Shown here piece after piece: positions 18,750-31,835 of a stretch of 64,000 nucleotides of DNA (position 1 is its first letter; every line of letters starts with the position of its first letter). Below the pieces are notes generated by a model, which saw only the letters and a list, made by a program, of their open reading frames with translations, was not told the DNA's origin and did no database searches. This DNA is from Dasypus novemcinctus (Eukaryota > Chordata > Mammalia > Cingulata > Dasypodidae): assembly GCF_030445035.2 (NCBI RefSeq), contig NC_080699.1, forward strand, positions 11,470,001 through 11,534,000, given 5' to 3'. The translations under genes and the position numbers were made by a program.

Positions 18750-19365
18750 GTGTGTGTTGTAGGAAACCCTGGAGGGGTCCCTTTGGGTTCTTGCCCAGAG
18801 CAGATGACTTGGAGTCCACCCCGGGATGGTCAGGAGAGAAAGCAGGTTTATTAATACATGCGGAAGGACAGGTGTATGGGGGGGAGTTGTCTCAATCTGC
18901 CTTCCCAGACCTAGGGAAGCAGGAGTTTTATGGATTCAAACAGTGAAGAGTGAAGTGGTTACCGTCAGGGAGCAGGTATAGGGTGAGCCTGCCTAGCTCT
19001 GAAATAACCATAAACAGTGGTAAGTTCAGCCTAGAATGACGATCACAATATTAAGTATATACAAGGGTGAGGCTAGTCTTGAAATAACCATAAACAAAGG
19101 TAAGATCAGTTTAGAGTTTTAGTAGTTCCAGGTATTAACTTTCGATTCTTCTTAATATAATGGGAAAGTATGAGAAAGCATTTATGTAGTGTTTCAGTAA
19201 TCATAATTATTTGTCAATTCTTAACTCTTGGCTACAGTTTCAGACTTCATTTTCACTTTAAAACAAGCTGGGCATTTTTGTTTATCAACTAAGCAACTAA
19301 AATGCACGATTAGTTTGCGGAAGACAGGGCTCCCTCAGTCAGGACCCTCATGTCCCCAGAAAACA
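18750..19365 (-). mobile_element. Probable solo LTR of an ERV
   Basis: Starts tgtgtgttgtagg and, by eye, ends ...gaaaaca; on the minus strand that is a TG...CA unit. An antisense TTTATT at 18847-18852 would be the AATAAA polyadenylation signal, about 95 bases before the 3' end, as in retroviral R-U5. The presumed U3 half has an 80-bp direct repeat (gaaataaccataaaca at 19001-19016 and 19081-19096). No target-site duplication could be fixed and the family is not known to me. No retroviral genes are present. Confidence 0.45.
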
Positions 19366-19869
19366 AGGTGAGGCTGGATGTGAATTGCTGTGGTCCAATT
19401 TGTCGAAATTATTTCTAAGTCCTTTGAGAAGGTTACTCGATTTGGAATCTAAAGATCATTTGGAGAGGGAACTGGTTCATCGGCTGATTGTACCAATTGA
19501 GTTCGTCAAGAGGTTGACACGTTTTCGTAATTCTGTGAAAAGTTGTTTGTGAGTATGTGCGCAGTTGTGCGTGGAAACTTGTGTGTTTGTGCAGCATGTG
19601 CATTTACAGAGAGGTAGTGTGGACTCAAACAGCTTCTCAACGAGTTTCAGACACAAGAGAGCCCTTAAAGAACCATGTGTAAATTAGGAAAAGGAAGGGC
19701 ACCTCATTCTGTAGCTTCCTCATTTTAGACGCTGCCTAGTATTTTATCTTGAAAACCAATGAGAAATTTTTTCATAATATCCCATTTCCTCTCTAGTTCC
19801 TGCCTGGATGTAGAGAATAATCAGTGTGTCCTGGCTTGAACAATCCTTGGCTTGGTCCTCTCCCTCTCA

Positions 19870-20140
19870 AGCTGTCATCTAATTATTTTTATTCCTTTTA
19901 TCTTTATTATTTCTATTCCTTTACAAAGGTTCTGAATATTCTACATCAGCTCCCTCTATTTTTATCACTATTTACCTTTGTCCTTCTCATCACAGCCACC
20001 AGAACATTGTGTTCTTGAAGGTCGCCAGTGATTTACAGACTAGTAAATCCAGTGGTGGTTCCCTAATCCTCACTGTCTTTGAATAATTTGTGGAATTAGA
20101 CTATGCTGACAACTGCCTGATCTTTAAACTCCTTTATTCT
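19870..20140 (+). mobile_element. L2 LINE relic
   Basis: 'gtcgccagtgatttacagac', 'taaatccagtggtgg' and 'aatcctcactgtcttt' follow the L2 reverse transcriptase coding region ('...gacctcc...aaatccaatgg...ctcagtcctcat'). Frame is broken. Confidence 0.5.
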
Positions 20141-20159
20141 CCTCTGCTGATAATAATAC

Positions 20160-20350
20160 TAGAAGCTATTACAATGGAGAGCTGTGTGCCAGGTCATTGT
20201 GTTACCTCAATTCTTACACAACACTAAGAAACAGGCATTATCACTCCTGTTTTATAGGTGGATAAACTGAAGATTTGCAAAGCAAAGAAAATTTGTCAAA
20301 GACCACAGAGTATCTAGGGCATCAGATCAAAGTCAGTTCTGTTAACCAGC
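20160..20350 (-). repeat. MIR SINE relic
   Basis: 'gtgccaggtcattgtgttac', 'ttataggtggataaactga' and 'agaccacagagtatctaggg' match reverse MIR. Confidence 0.6.
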
Positions 20351-21335
20351 TTACTGTTTTGCGTGACATTCATGATACTACAGCATCTTGGTCACTGCAG
20401 GATACCCACCACCTGGAATGACTGTATCTGGGTGCCTCTTAATTTAAATATCAGGATGTTTTTCTCAAATCAACTCTTTATTTTAACAACTTTCCTTTAA
20501 CCCAGTGAATATGTATAACATTTTAATTGGACATCAGTTCCTCCATATGATTTGCAATACAGCACAGAAATTTAAGAATTCTAAATGTTGACACCCACAT
20601 TAACCTGCTTTGCCAAATTCATGTCATAAATACCACCATGTGTAAAAATGACTAAATAATTCTTCTAACTGTTATATAAACAGCGTTGGATGCTTCATTA
20701 GTTGGCCAACCTACACATATTTTATAAGAATGTTATTAGATTTCAAAATAACTACAGCTATTTGAAACATAGTTTCCCAAGTGCTTTACTTGCAGATTTG
20801 CTTAGCTATAAGACATTTTCTTTCAGGTTTTTTGTCATGCTTTTGGATTCCAAATAAACATAGTTAAGACTATCTTAAAGAGCATCAATCTTCCCATGTC
20901 CAGTCGCTTGCTTCTGACTTAATACAGCTATTCAAATCATCAATAAAAAGTTCATTGTTATCTTAGATATAGGTTAACATATTTGAGATTTATTACCTTA
21001 TTTGAGTAAGCCACCATACTTTTCCAGATAAAGCAGAAGTTGAGAACCCATAAGTTGCAACTAGCTGTTTTAGTTTTGATGCTCAAATGCTTGTTCCAAA
21101 ATGGCTCTTTTTCATCAGTAATTTTAAATATATTATACACTGAGTTCTCTCCATTTTTCATACTTTACTTTAAAAGTTAACACATATTTGTAAAAATTGT
21201 CAAACAATGGAATTTTAATATATATTCTGTTAACCCACCACTCAGATATAAATCCAGGAAAAGTTTTTGTAGGTCTTTCCAGACTTCTTTTTTTTTCTCT
21301 GTACAGACCTAAATAGAAGTATATTGTAAACATAT
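20351..21335. other. Unannotated intron sequence
   Basis: AT-rich; nothing recognised. Confidence 0.4.
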
Positions 21336-21339
21336 GATT

Positions 21340-22560
21340 TTAAGATATATTTAGAAAATAAATTATTTAATAAAAATGATATCAAACTGTGCTTACATTC
21401 TATTAATGGTTAATTTCATTTGTCATACTTAATTTCCTGTCAGTGTATAAGAGCTAATCCATTTTCTGCTACTGCAATGTAATAATCCATTATTTGAATT
21501 TGCTATGATTATTATTATTTTTTTTTTGGTGCAAGGGATTGAGCCCCGGACCTCGTATGTGGGATGCCAGCACTCAACACTTGAGCTCCACTGGCTCCCC
21601 ACTATGATTCTTTTTACCCATTGCCCTTTTGATCAATTCCACATTTTCCTTTTACTACAAACAAAGCAGCAGTAAAACTCCCTATGTACTTGCGTGAGTA
21701 TTCCTGAAGGATCAGTTCTGGAGGTTAAGCTACTATATCAAATGATGTACACTTTTGACTTTAATAGGTATTTCCAGTTTCTTCTCCAAAAGAATAGTAT
21801 TTAAATTTACAACTACAGGATGGGGCAATGTTTGGAAAACCTGTATGATGATATACATGTTTGTTTTGTAAGCACACAACTTTTACTATACATTTACTGT
21901 TTTATGTATGTGCATGTATGAATGATAAAAAAAAAATTTACAACCACCAGTATGTAAAAATAATTATTTTTCTATGACCTGCCAACTTTAGCCATTATCA
22001 GTCTCTTGAATCTTCATTTGTCCTGATGGGTGAAAATGATATCTAATTGCTGCTTTAATTAGCATATTTTTGTTAGTAGTGAGACTGAGAATATTTTCCT
22101 ATACTGAAAACCTTTTATACTTCTTTCTCTGTGATCTGTCTGTTTCTTTCCATTGTCATTTTCTTTTTTATGTATGGGAGTATTTTATATATTTTAGAAC
22201 TTAACCCTTGGTCATATATGTTGTAAATTATTTTTTCACTTTGCCTTTGGCTTTCAACTTCCTTTATGATTATTTTGCCATACAGATGTTTTAAATTTTT
22301 ATGTAGTCAAATCTGTGAGTCATTTTCTTTATGGCTTCTGAGTTTTGTCTTATGCTTATAAAGGCACTCCTGTCTTTAAGTCAATAAAAATATACTTCAT
22401 TTTTCTAGTACCTTTATGGTTTTAAATTTTAACATTATAATTTTAACCTTTCTGGCACTTACCTTACATGTGTTAAGAATCTTTTTGCCCCATACGTTTT
22501 GTTTGAATAAGCCATTCTTTTATAAGTGTTTTAAAGTGATACATTTGTGAAAAATTTTTG
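21340..22560 (-). mobile_element. Old L1 3' end relic
   Basis: Reverse-oriented old L1 3' region: 'gcagcagtaaaactccc', 'cctgatgggtgaaaatgat', 'ttagaacttaacccttggtc', 'ttttatgtagtcaaatctg' in the expected order. Interrupted by a short DAS-type SINE at 21511-21601. Confidence 0.6.
21511..21601 (-). mobile_element. Short tRNA-derived SINE (DAS-type monomer)
   Basis: A 91-bp insert: T-rich tail followed by 'tgcaagggattgagccccgg' and 'cacttgagctccactggctc', a tRNA-like body without the extra modules of the long DAS copies. Exactly bounded by an 8-bp duplication, ctatgatt (21503-21510, 21602-21609). It lies within an older L1. Confidence 0.85.
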
Positions 22561-22779
22561 TCCTTTAACTCTCAACTGAATTTGAGCTTGGGTAGGAGTT
22601 CAGCGTTTTCTCTCTTCCCTATTTCTGCTCTTTGCTGCTCTGCAATTTTCTGATAGTCCCTAGAGGTGATACTGCTAGTTTTGATATTTTTTTGTTGACT
22701 GCTTTCTTGCTCCCTCTGTTACTTTCTAGGATTTTGTTTTTGGAGTTCTATTGTTTTCTTTTTCTTGATTGTGACCTAC

Positions 22780-23545
22780 CATCTGACCAAGTCCTCTTGG
22801 TTCTCCCTCCAAAATATATCACAAATATGTCCACCCTTATAATCCCAATCCCCCATCATAGTTCAAGTCAACCCTACTACTCTAATAATGAAATGGGTAA
22901 TCTTCTGCTTCATCTCTTTACCTCTCTCCTTCAACTTTACATACTGAAGCCTGGGTAGCTCCTGAAGTTATCAGTGAGAGCATGTCCCTTCCTCAAAACC
23001 TTCCAATGGATTTTCCTTCTCTTGGAATAAAATTCTGACTTCTTACCATGGTCTTGTATGATCTGACTCTTGCCCAGCTTTGTTTCTTGTTTACCATGTT
23101 TGAGCTTATCTGGTCTCCTTTCAGTTCATTATATGCCTGGCTATTTCTTTTTTTATGCCTTTGTACTTGCTCTTCCTTTTTCTTGGAATCCTCCAGTCCA
23201 ATTATCTGCTTGACTAGCTTTTTCTAAACCTTCTGGACTCAGGTCAAATTGTATCATCTCAGAGAATCCATCCTGGCCACCCTTTCTGGAATATGCCCTC
23301 CCACCCAAAACTCCAAGTACTTCATGTTGCCTTACCAAGCTTCTGATCATCATTGTTTATCATAATCTGTAATTATTATTTTCATCTGTTTGTTCACTTA
23401 TTTATCATCAATATTCCCAAATAAAATATAAACTCCAGTAAACAAGAGCTCTGTGTGCCTTGTTAAGCATTGTGTCCTCATGACCTTGCATAGTGCCTGG
23501 TACAAAGGAGATAAAAATAAGGATCTGTGAATATATTACTGAGCA
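22780..23545 (+). mobile_element. L2 LINE relic, 3' part
   Basis: One of the better preserved L2 copies: 'aaaaccttccaatggatttt', 'gtatgatctgactcttgccc', 'cctttgtacttgctcttcc', 'gagaatccatcctggcc' and the end 'catagtgcctggtacaaagg' follow the L2 3' third in order. No intact frame. Confidence 0.75.
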
Positions 23546-24775
23546 GTATGTGATGCTTTCCCTATTCACTCATCTTTAGGCCATCCTTTAGATACTTAAG
23601 AATTTTCATGTGTTATTTTAGACAAAATCAAGCAGAGGATCTGAGGAAAATGAAGTAGAGCCAAAAGAAATGTTACCTATTTCTTTCTCTTAAGCACTTT
23701 TTTAAACTCCCTTGTTTTCTATTAGATTTATGGGATGGGCTAAGTAAGGAGAAACATAAAAGGCTTAGAAGGAAAAATGTGGGACTGTAAATACAAATTG
23801 ACATACACTGTGCTGGGTAAATAGCACTTTGATAAGTTTAAATCTAGTGGAAGAGAACATCAAGGTGCTGCTAACACGTGGTGTCTGCTGACAGCAGAAC
23901 TTGAAAATGCTGATACAAACTCCACTTTCAGTATAAGAGAAAGCACTTTGGGGATGTCCAGGTGGACTGGTAAGCACATTCAGGGGACTCCCATCTGTTC
24001 AGATCTTGGCTCTCTCTTCAGCACTTAATATTCAGGGAACTAGCCGGTTTGGATTCACTGACACCTGTGAGAAAGGGGGGTGTAATCCCGCTCCGTGGTT
24101 CTTGATGATCTACATCGCATCCTTTAGAGTAAATTCCACAAATACTTTCATTAGTCTCCATAACCCTTTATCCCTCCCTCTTCTGAAATTAGCTTATCCT
24201 TGGTCAATACTTAATTTTAATCACTTATACAGTCTTACTTAGGCACCATTTGAAACACAGTTAGCCACTTTCCTACTCCAAAAACTTAAAATCAAGAGAA
24301 AGGGAATCCTTTTCTCTTGAAAAATTAGCATGCATTCCTCCTTTCTAAATGGAAAACTTGTAAGTCAAAATATTTCTTTCTTTGTTCTGACAACCAGTTA
24401 AGATCCATCCCAGATTTACTATTCTTCAGCAACATTACTCCTCATTTAAAAGAGTTGTTTTATATCCCCAATTTTTCTAAAATTAAACATAATGAGTTAT
24501 CAATATATATAATATCTAATATATAAATGATATGTAATTAGTTTTACTATATAATTATATATAGTGTTATATATAACTTCTATAGAGAGGATGAGAAAGA
24601 AATTTAAACATTATAAGGCTATGCACTTAATTTTTAGAAGTAGGCACTGTGGCTATAAATAAAGTTAGAAGATATCCCATTCAACACAGTGTTCAGTTTT
24701 TGCTCACATGGTCACATTTCCTGAATAGTAGTGTCTGTATCTCATTCATGCCTTAGAATATATTTCTGTAGAGAG
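23546..24775. other. Unannotated intron sequence
   Basis: Nothing recognised, apart from an AT-rich simple stretch at about 24500-24570. Confidence 0.4.
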
Positions 24776-24776
24776 A

Positions 24777-24885
24777 TATGTCAGCTCCATTGGACTGTAA
24801 GTTCCCAAGGGCAAGGGTGGCTCCCTATCAGGACCTCTATCTTGAGGTCCTGGTACCGCACCTGGAGCATAAATGTCCCCTTTAC
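24777..24885 (+). repeat. L2 3' end relic
   Basis: 'ggactgtaagttcccaaggg' and 'gcacctggagcataaatg' are the typical L2 tail. Confidence 0.55.
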
Positions 24886-25795
24886 AGTACATTTTACTAC
24901 TGTTTGATGGAGCAACAAAGGGAGGGAGGAACCCATTTCTCTGTTGGGTATCCACAACAGCTAATTCTTAGCCAGAGCTTAGCAACACAAAGCATGTCTA
25001 GTTTCTTTAAGATTCACACTCTTCACTTTTTTGTAAACAGGTATGGCGTGTCCCCAGGTACTTTTCCAAGCTAAATAATCTTTCCTTACATAACAAAGTT
25101 TCTAAAACCGTTACCATCCAAGTTCTACTCTTCTGGATGTCCTCTGGATCTGTCATAACTTCAGTAAAATGTAGTGGCCTGAGTTAAATTCTGTACTCCT
25201 GCCACCATCTGTCCAGAATTAAATGCCACAATCCTGCCTTACATGATTCTGATCTGACGTGACCTGCCTGCGTGAGAATATCAAGTCCAGCTATTCAGAT
25301 ATTATTTATCTACAGTGTAGCCCAAGACTGTTCAGATTTTTAATTAGTCAGTTGTACCCAAACCTCACATTCTGCTCTTTTCCACATGAATTGCTACAAA
25401 TCAGCCTTCCTACAGGGCATTGTGTTTAAATTTGAAATGAAAGATTGTATATGTCCACTACATTTCAACTTGTTTGGAGCATTGGTACCATCTTGAGTCT
25501 TAGATTCTATGTGACCCTTTACTGTGTGCTTATCTATACTGTCAATTAAGATTCAGAACAGGCTGGGATAAAGGACAGGTATGGGATAATACCAAAGCGT
25601 GAATCAATACTCTTTATATGTGTGTGTGGTTGGTTAAATGTAAATTCTCCCAAAATAAGTTATTTGATCAACTTTCTCCATATTGTCCATAAAGATTGTC
25701 ATTTTACTGAACTTACACTTTTTTCCTAATGTTAGGACAAACAAAAAGGCAGTCAAATCTTGGGAAAATTTCTAATCTAGATATAATGGATAGAG
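24886..25795. other. Unannotated intron sequence
   Basis: Nothing firmly recognised. Confidence 0.4.
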
Positions 25796-25798
25796 GAT

Positions 25799-25849
25799 GG
25801 TCTCTCTCTCTCTCTTTTCATACTCTCACACATATACACACACACACAC
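25799..25849. repeat. Compound (TC)n/(AC)n microsatellite
   Basis: Pure TC run at about 25799-25816 followed by CA-rich repeats ending at about 25849. Confidence 0.9.
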
Positions 25850-25879
25850 CCTTCATCCAGAGTAAAAAAAATGGACAAA

Positions 25880-26230
25880 AGATATATATGTATACCTAAT
25901 TCACATTGGAATAAATGAATTGGCCTTATAAAAAGCCATAAAAAGTGTTTAACTTTATTAATAATCAAAGAAACCCAAATTAAAATGAGATACATAGTTT
26001 TACACATAAAATTAGCAAATATTGGTGTTAAGATGAAGAGAATTTTGAATCACTCAAGATGCCTGGGGCATTTAAAATTGATAAGAAGCTTCTGAAGAAT
26101 CAGTTCGTCCCACAGGAAGGGTGTTAACAATTGTCAATCATTTGACCCCACATATGTAAAAAAATCTCTGGATGTGAAAAATGTTCATTAAAGCAGTGAA
26201 CTTCACAGTGTTTAGTTGAACAATGGTTAA
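25880..26230 (+). mobile_element. Old L1 3' relic
   Basis: 'aaccc aaattaaaatgagatac' and 'ttgaccccacatatgtaaaa' match old L1 3' ends in + orientation; diverged and non-coding. Confidence 0.45.
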
Positions 26231-26689
26231 ATTAATGAAGGTCCAACCAGACTGTCTTTAAGGAAGAGTGCCAATATTGTCCATTCTCCGTCCAAATGGT
26301 GCCATGAATTCTGAGTTCAAGAATTAGTTTCTGTATTTATGATGCTCTTTTTAACACTTGTTCTTCCTCCATATTGTTGTGTTGTGTTTTCTTACAAAAG
26401 GGCCATTGTCATGGTAGAAAAAGGCATTCTAGTCAGATGCAAAAAAGAATGTTCTCAAAATATAATCATGATTTATGGAGGTACTCAAGGTTTGGATGCT
26501 TTTTGTAAAAACACAAAGTGTTTAAAGGAAGATAGATCTTCCACATGGCTGATAACCAGGTTTAAATAGGTACATAGTTTCTCCTGGAGATATTGTACCT
26601 CCAGGCCCTAGGCAGATATTTGAAAATTCCAGTCAGTGAATGACTTGTTAAATAACTGTTGTTTCCATCCAACCTCTTCCCTATTCCCT

Positions 26690-27000
26690 CTCCTGGCCCC
26701 TGTCCGCCCAAGCTCATAAGGTGTTAGGGGAAGACTCTGACATAACGTAGCAGTCGGTCCACTTGGGCCTTGAAGAGATGCATGAGTTCTTGCTAGGCAT
26801 TGAAGAGAGATGGGAAAAAAAAAAATCCCAGGAGTGTAAACGTGTATCATAGGAAAAAGTGTGACGGTGTCTGGGTACCTTTGGGGAACTGGAGAATGGA
26901 GTGCCAGGTGGCATGGGGAAGATGCCACTGCCCTTTAGGCTAAGATTAGGATTTTGTTCTTTATTCTGGGGCAGAGGGCAACAGGAATTCTTTTAAGTCA
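26690..27000 (-). mobile_element. Possible L2-type relic
   Basis: 'ttaggattttgttctttatt' and 'gggcaacaggaattctttt' resemble reverse-oriented L2 text also seen at 17190-18190. Weak. Confidence 0.3.
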
Positions 27001-28845
27001 TTTACAACATATTCATGTTTGAGAAACAATTCTAGCACCAGTGTTCATCATTCATGTGTATAGGAAAATGTGATTCCTTTCTCATACCAAATACATTAAG
27101 AGACCATTTCCTAGACAAGAAATCCTATTTTGCTACTTCAGTTGCTGTTTGTAGAACCTATTATTGTATGCAATTCTGCTCACTGTTTTCCAGTAAGAAC
27201 TGTTTCTGCCATCAATAAATATTCAGCTTATAGTTTTCAGAGCTGCAAGCCCAGTCTTTTATGGTAATAGGTTGGGAAAGAGCTAGTATTGGTGGGGAAT
27301 GTCAAGCATCATTGACAGAGTATGTAAAGACAATTAAACCTCCTTATATATCAGTGTACATAGTGGTGAAAGTTCAGACTATTCCCCATTTTTTAGTTAT
27401 TCTCGATAGAAGTTGATTATTTGGTACAAATAAGAAGCTATATTATAATTGTGACTTGATACTCAGTTACACACTTTAGAGTAGCAAGAAATGGCTGGAA
27501 AAAAATTTGGACAATTTTAAGACTGCAACAAAAATGAGTACCTTTGGCACCGTATATATTACAAATAGCCTAGCAAAGAAAAAAATAGTGGTAAAAGCAT
27601 ATATAATTTGTAAGATATGGTTATTCTTGCCTTCAGAATAATGAACTATGAACTTTCATGTGGGCGCTTTTGCCAAGCATTACTTACAAAATTTTTTATT
27701 TAAATTAAAATATAGCAAACCAATAAACACTTTTTAGAGAAAAACTTTATATAAATGAATATATATTTTGGTACATTATGTAAGAACTTGTTATATACAT
27801 CTGTAATACTTATGTACCTTTACCATTTAATTAATCTTGCGTTCCCAAAATTTGGTGATGCTTATATATGATGAGAATATATGACTGAAAATTAGTCTCA
27901 TTTTACAGAGACAAAGTGTGAATATTTTTAATGAGTGGCAACTGTTACTAAAATTGTATTTTATCATCCAAATAGCAGTGCTTTCATCTCTCCTACACTT
28001 TGTTTTATTTCATTTCAAAGGGAAATTTTCCATTTATTGATAGTAATACTTAGTGCTTTAAAATTACTGGATTGCAACCAATGGGGTGTCTATTTGACAG
28101 AATAGCATATAATTTTTGAAAGTCATGATTTCAATATTTTAATAAGTGGGAACTGTAACATATAATGGTGAGCAAAAGGTAGATTGTCTTTTGATTACAG
28201 TTTCTTAAGAGCCATAATATATACAAGAGATTGAAAAAGACTATATCAAAATGTTGGTTATGATATTTTTGTGTGTGTTGTTATGAGGAACTTCCACTTT
28301 TAAATTACATATTTCTGATTTTTTATATTTTCCCAAAGAGTATATATTTACATTTTTCTGATTAACAACATCTAAATAAAAGAAAATGTAGCAATCTTGC
28401 CACTAAGTATTGAGATTGTCTTGCTTTCTCCAAATGGAGCAGATAAACTAGGGAGATTGTTAGACATTTTAGCTAATATCAGGATTCATTGTCAGAGTAC
28501 TTTGTTCAGTTCTAGCAGTTGCCTGTTTGAACTCTTTGGTCAAACACTTGCATTATTTTAAAATAAAAATATTAGTTTTAATTAAAATTGTTAAACGATG
28601 TCATGATATTTGCTATTATTCATTTAAGAGAACCCTGGGAACAAGCTGTGATTACAAGCGTTTATCATCACCAGTTGAAAACTATAACTTGCCAAGTGCG
28701 ATTGCATATATTATTTTCAATTCTGTAGAAAGGACAATAGCTGCATGAATAAGGCAGTGGCTCTTGGTGTTCTCATCAGTTACCTTGTGTAGCCATTTCT
28801 GACTACCCTGGGGCTATTTTAGGTTCCGGTTTTCTCGGATCAGGC
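27001..28845. other. Unannotated intron sequence
   Basis: About 1.8 kb, AT-rich, no recognised repeat or gene. Confidence 0.4.
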
Positions 28846-28849
28846 CACC

Positions 28850-29040
28850 CTGTGCTTACCTTGCTACATTATGTTATCATTTAGTTGTGCCTTTCCCCTC
28901 TCTGGAATGTGAGCTACTTGTTGACTGGGATGCCGCTGTTTCAGTGAGTGATTTCCTAGAATTTGGCTCACGGCACAATGCCGGGCATATAGTTGCACTA
29001 AGTTAACTGCTGAGTGAGTGGATGCAAGGGTGGAGGGATT
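28850..29040 (+). repeat. L2 3' end relic
   Basis: 'ctctctggaatgtgagctac' and 'cacaatgccgggcatatag' followed by 'gctgagtgagtgga' give the L2 tail in + orientation. Confidence 0.6.
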
Positions 29041-30795
29041 TGGGAATCCACGGCTAGGTATTAACTGAATACTTTAACACCTGTTTAAGGTATTTTAACA
29101 GATTCTGTGTTAATGACTGTTACGCCTATAGGAGAAATGAAAAATAACTCTTCATGACTTCTCCATGTGAGTGGGTGACTGGTGAGGGATCAGAAAGATC
29201 ATTACCCATTAAAACACATTGCATTCAGGATTTAGAAGCTAAGATTCTTGCAGTGAGAGGCTCCAGATGAGAGGGAAAATTCATACAAGCTGCCCTCAAT
29301 CCTTCCTTGAGTTCCTATGTCTGATAAAAAGTCCTTCCCTTGAATTATTGATATTGCCGGGATTCCTGGCCCTGAACAGGGATATCAGGGCTCTCCATGT
29401 AAAATTCTGATTCCAGGATACAGGGTTCATGATCATTACTACATTTTTTTCATTGCAAAATACCTAGACCTACTAAAAACTTCTCCCTTATGCCTAACCT
29501 CCAAGACAACTTTTGTGTGCCTGGTGTGCCAAGCAATATTCCCCCCTCAGGTCACAGGCTTCTTGATGTCCTCTAAGTAACACAAAATCTAGAGATCATA
29601 GAAAATCTAAGTGTGATATGACAAGAGCTATGGTACTGGGGAGGAGGCAGGCATGTATTATACATCAAAAGTTCTTTTTGCTTGTCTCTCCCCCTGAGTC
29701 AGAAAGAAACTGGACTAACTTTTATAGGCCAATAAAATGGACTGATGAAAAAGGCTCTGTTGCTTAAACTAATTCGAGTACTGAAGTAAGAGTTGCATGA
29801 CCTTAGATTTCAGCAATGAGCAATGCACATGAAACCAAATCCTTTGGTAGCCCTTAGACTCCACACCTGTGGCTCTGGACCACCCACCCAAGGGGTTGGA
29901 TATTCTCCGATACTTAATTACTTATTCTTAAACATCTGTGTGTGTTTGCTACGATGTTAATCTGCCCTATTAATATCCAGTTTTGTAAGTGTTCCCATTG
30001 TCACTTTAAGTAATTAAATATTTGGCAACTCTTCTTGTTTCCTTCCTTGTGCCAGGCATTTTATTGAAAATATCTATTAGATCTTACAAAGCTTATAATC
30101 TGCTGGAAAGACAGAGCTAACTTAACATGAAGTTAGGGGATAGGTAGGTGCTAAATTGGAAGGTGGTGTGTAGTGTATAATGGCTAAAGAAGGAAGATCA
30201 GAAGGGGCTAGATTTCAGAAGCAAAAAGCTTAATAAAGCATAATTTAAATTTGTCATGAAATGATTGTGTACCAAAGCAGGAGGCATAACAGAATTGAAT
30301 AAAGTAAGCAAACACCCTCATAAAGAAAAAGGTATGTGGTAGGACGAAATTAGTGTTTCATCGGAGCTAAGTAGGGCTGGATGAAGGGAAACTGTCAGGG
30401 GGAAGCCTAATTATGAATTCAGGACTTCAGAAGCCAGACCGATACTTTTTAAAGTTTAAACTTGATAACACAGAATATCTGAAAGGTTAGATAGGGGATT
30501 GGGATTATGAAAAGTAGAATTTAAGGGCCCTTTTTCTTTCATGTGTATGCAGGAGCAACTTACAGAAAAAAACAGGCTAGTCACAAGAAAGCAAAATGAG
30601 CAAAAGCCTCTTGTCTCCTGTCCCCCCTCGTTGTGGGTTCTTTAATGGACTTTCCCATCTCATCTTCTCCAGACAGATCTCTCTCTTTATACCTCCCATT
30701 CTCCTGGTTCCGCTTTCTCTTGTTATTCAAGCTGGTTTGACTGTCTCTCCTTCCTTCCACCTGTAGAACCAGTTCCCCTTCCAAGGCCAGCTCAC
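29041..30795. other. Unannotated intron sequence
   Basis: About 1.75 kb. Parts of 30130-30560 have the purine-rich feel of L2 read backwards, but not enough to call. Confidence 0.35.
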
Positions 30796-30796
30796 T

Positions 30797-30842
30797 GGTG
30801 TAGTAGAGAGAGGTGTAGTAGAGAGAGATATAGTAGAGAGAA
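30797..30842. repeat. Short tandem repeat, about 14-bp unit
   Basis: Three imperfect copies of a unit like gtgtagtagagaga, directly before a MIR. Confidence 0.75.
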
Positions 30843-31000
30843 GATAGCTCTGGAGCTTGAGCTGGATTCAGTTCCCAGCTTTGCTGCTTACTGGCTGTGT
30901 GCGTGTTCTGACTTTCAGGAAACTCAACTACAAATTAAGGGATAAAACATTGCCTTGCTGTTCATTAGAAACATGTAAAGCGCCATGTGTTAAAATAATT
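30843..31000 (+). repeat. MIR SINE relic
   Basis: 'tctggagcttgagctggatt', 'cagctttgctgcttactggc' and 'catgtaaagcgccatgtg' give the MIR head, core and tail in order. Confidence 0.7.
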
Positions 31001-31089
31001 TATATACAATGTTCATAGTCATTGACTTTTGCACAGTAGTAGTGCAGTAATAACATGTATCCTTCATTCAGCCACATGTTTACAAAATA

Positions 31090-31290
31090 AAGTGCAGATC
31101 AGGTGGAGGGGTTCAGTAGAGAGTTGAATATTCAAGTAACTCTAGAAAGGTCTGGGTGAAGATATGGATTTCAGAGTTGTCAGCATGTGGGTGGCAATTA
31201 AAACATTAACAAGAAGATTGCCAAAATAGCATAGGAAGAGCAAAATAGGGATATCTGGGGAAGATACAAACTGTGTCTGGTTTTATCTAT
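31090..31290 (-). mobile_element. L2-type LINE relic
   Basis: 'gtagagagttgaatattcaa' and 'tttcagagttgtcagcatgt' match reverse L2 text found also in 17190-18190. Confidence 0.45.
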
Positions 31291-31737
31291 AAGACTTTAA
31301 AAGAAGTCAACTTGTTTCCAGCACTTAAAAATCAGTAGATATTACATAAAATTTTGTATATATGACTTTTCTGGAAAATGAAAAATCCTATTATTGTGAG
31401 CCAGAATTTTCAAAAGGCAACACTTGGCTGAAACTTCTAAGTGGACCTCAATTGGAAAAGGTTTGTCCTCTACTTGGGCCCTAGAAACCAAAGGCTCACC
31501 TCATAATTTTATTTCATTTTTTGGCCTTGTAGCCATGTGACTTTGTGACTCCTGAGAAGAGGAATAAACCAGGAGAGAGTAGTTTTCTCCAAAGTCACCA
31601 TAGAAAATACAACCATGCCATGTGCCTCAAATAGAGGAGAGAAGTACTGGTTAGGGGCAGACATTCTGGCTTAAAGGTCATGTGCTCAGGCAATATCCCC
31701 AACACTTTCAGTATTAAAAAACAAATCAGAATTTAAC

Positions 31738-31835
31738 CATAGGAGCTCTTGGAGGGCAGTTACCAAGTTGTGTCTCTTTGTATTTTCCTTATTATGAGAG
31801 TCCTGTAGGTGCTCATTAATAAAGGAATGATCCTT
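31738..31835 (+). repeat. L2 3' end relic
   Basis: 'agctcttggagggcagttac' and 'gtaggtgctcattaataaag' are the L2 terminal pattern. Confidence 0.6.
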
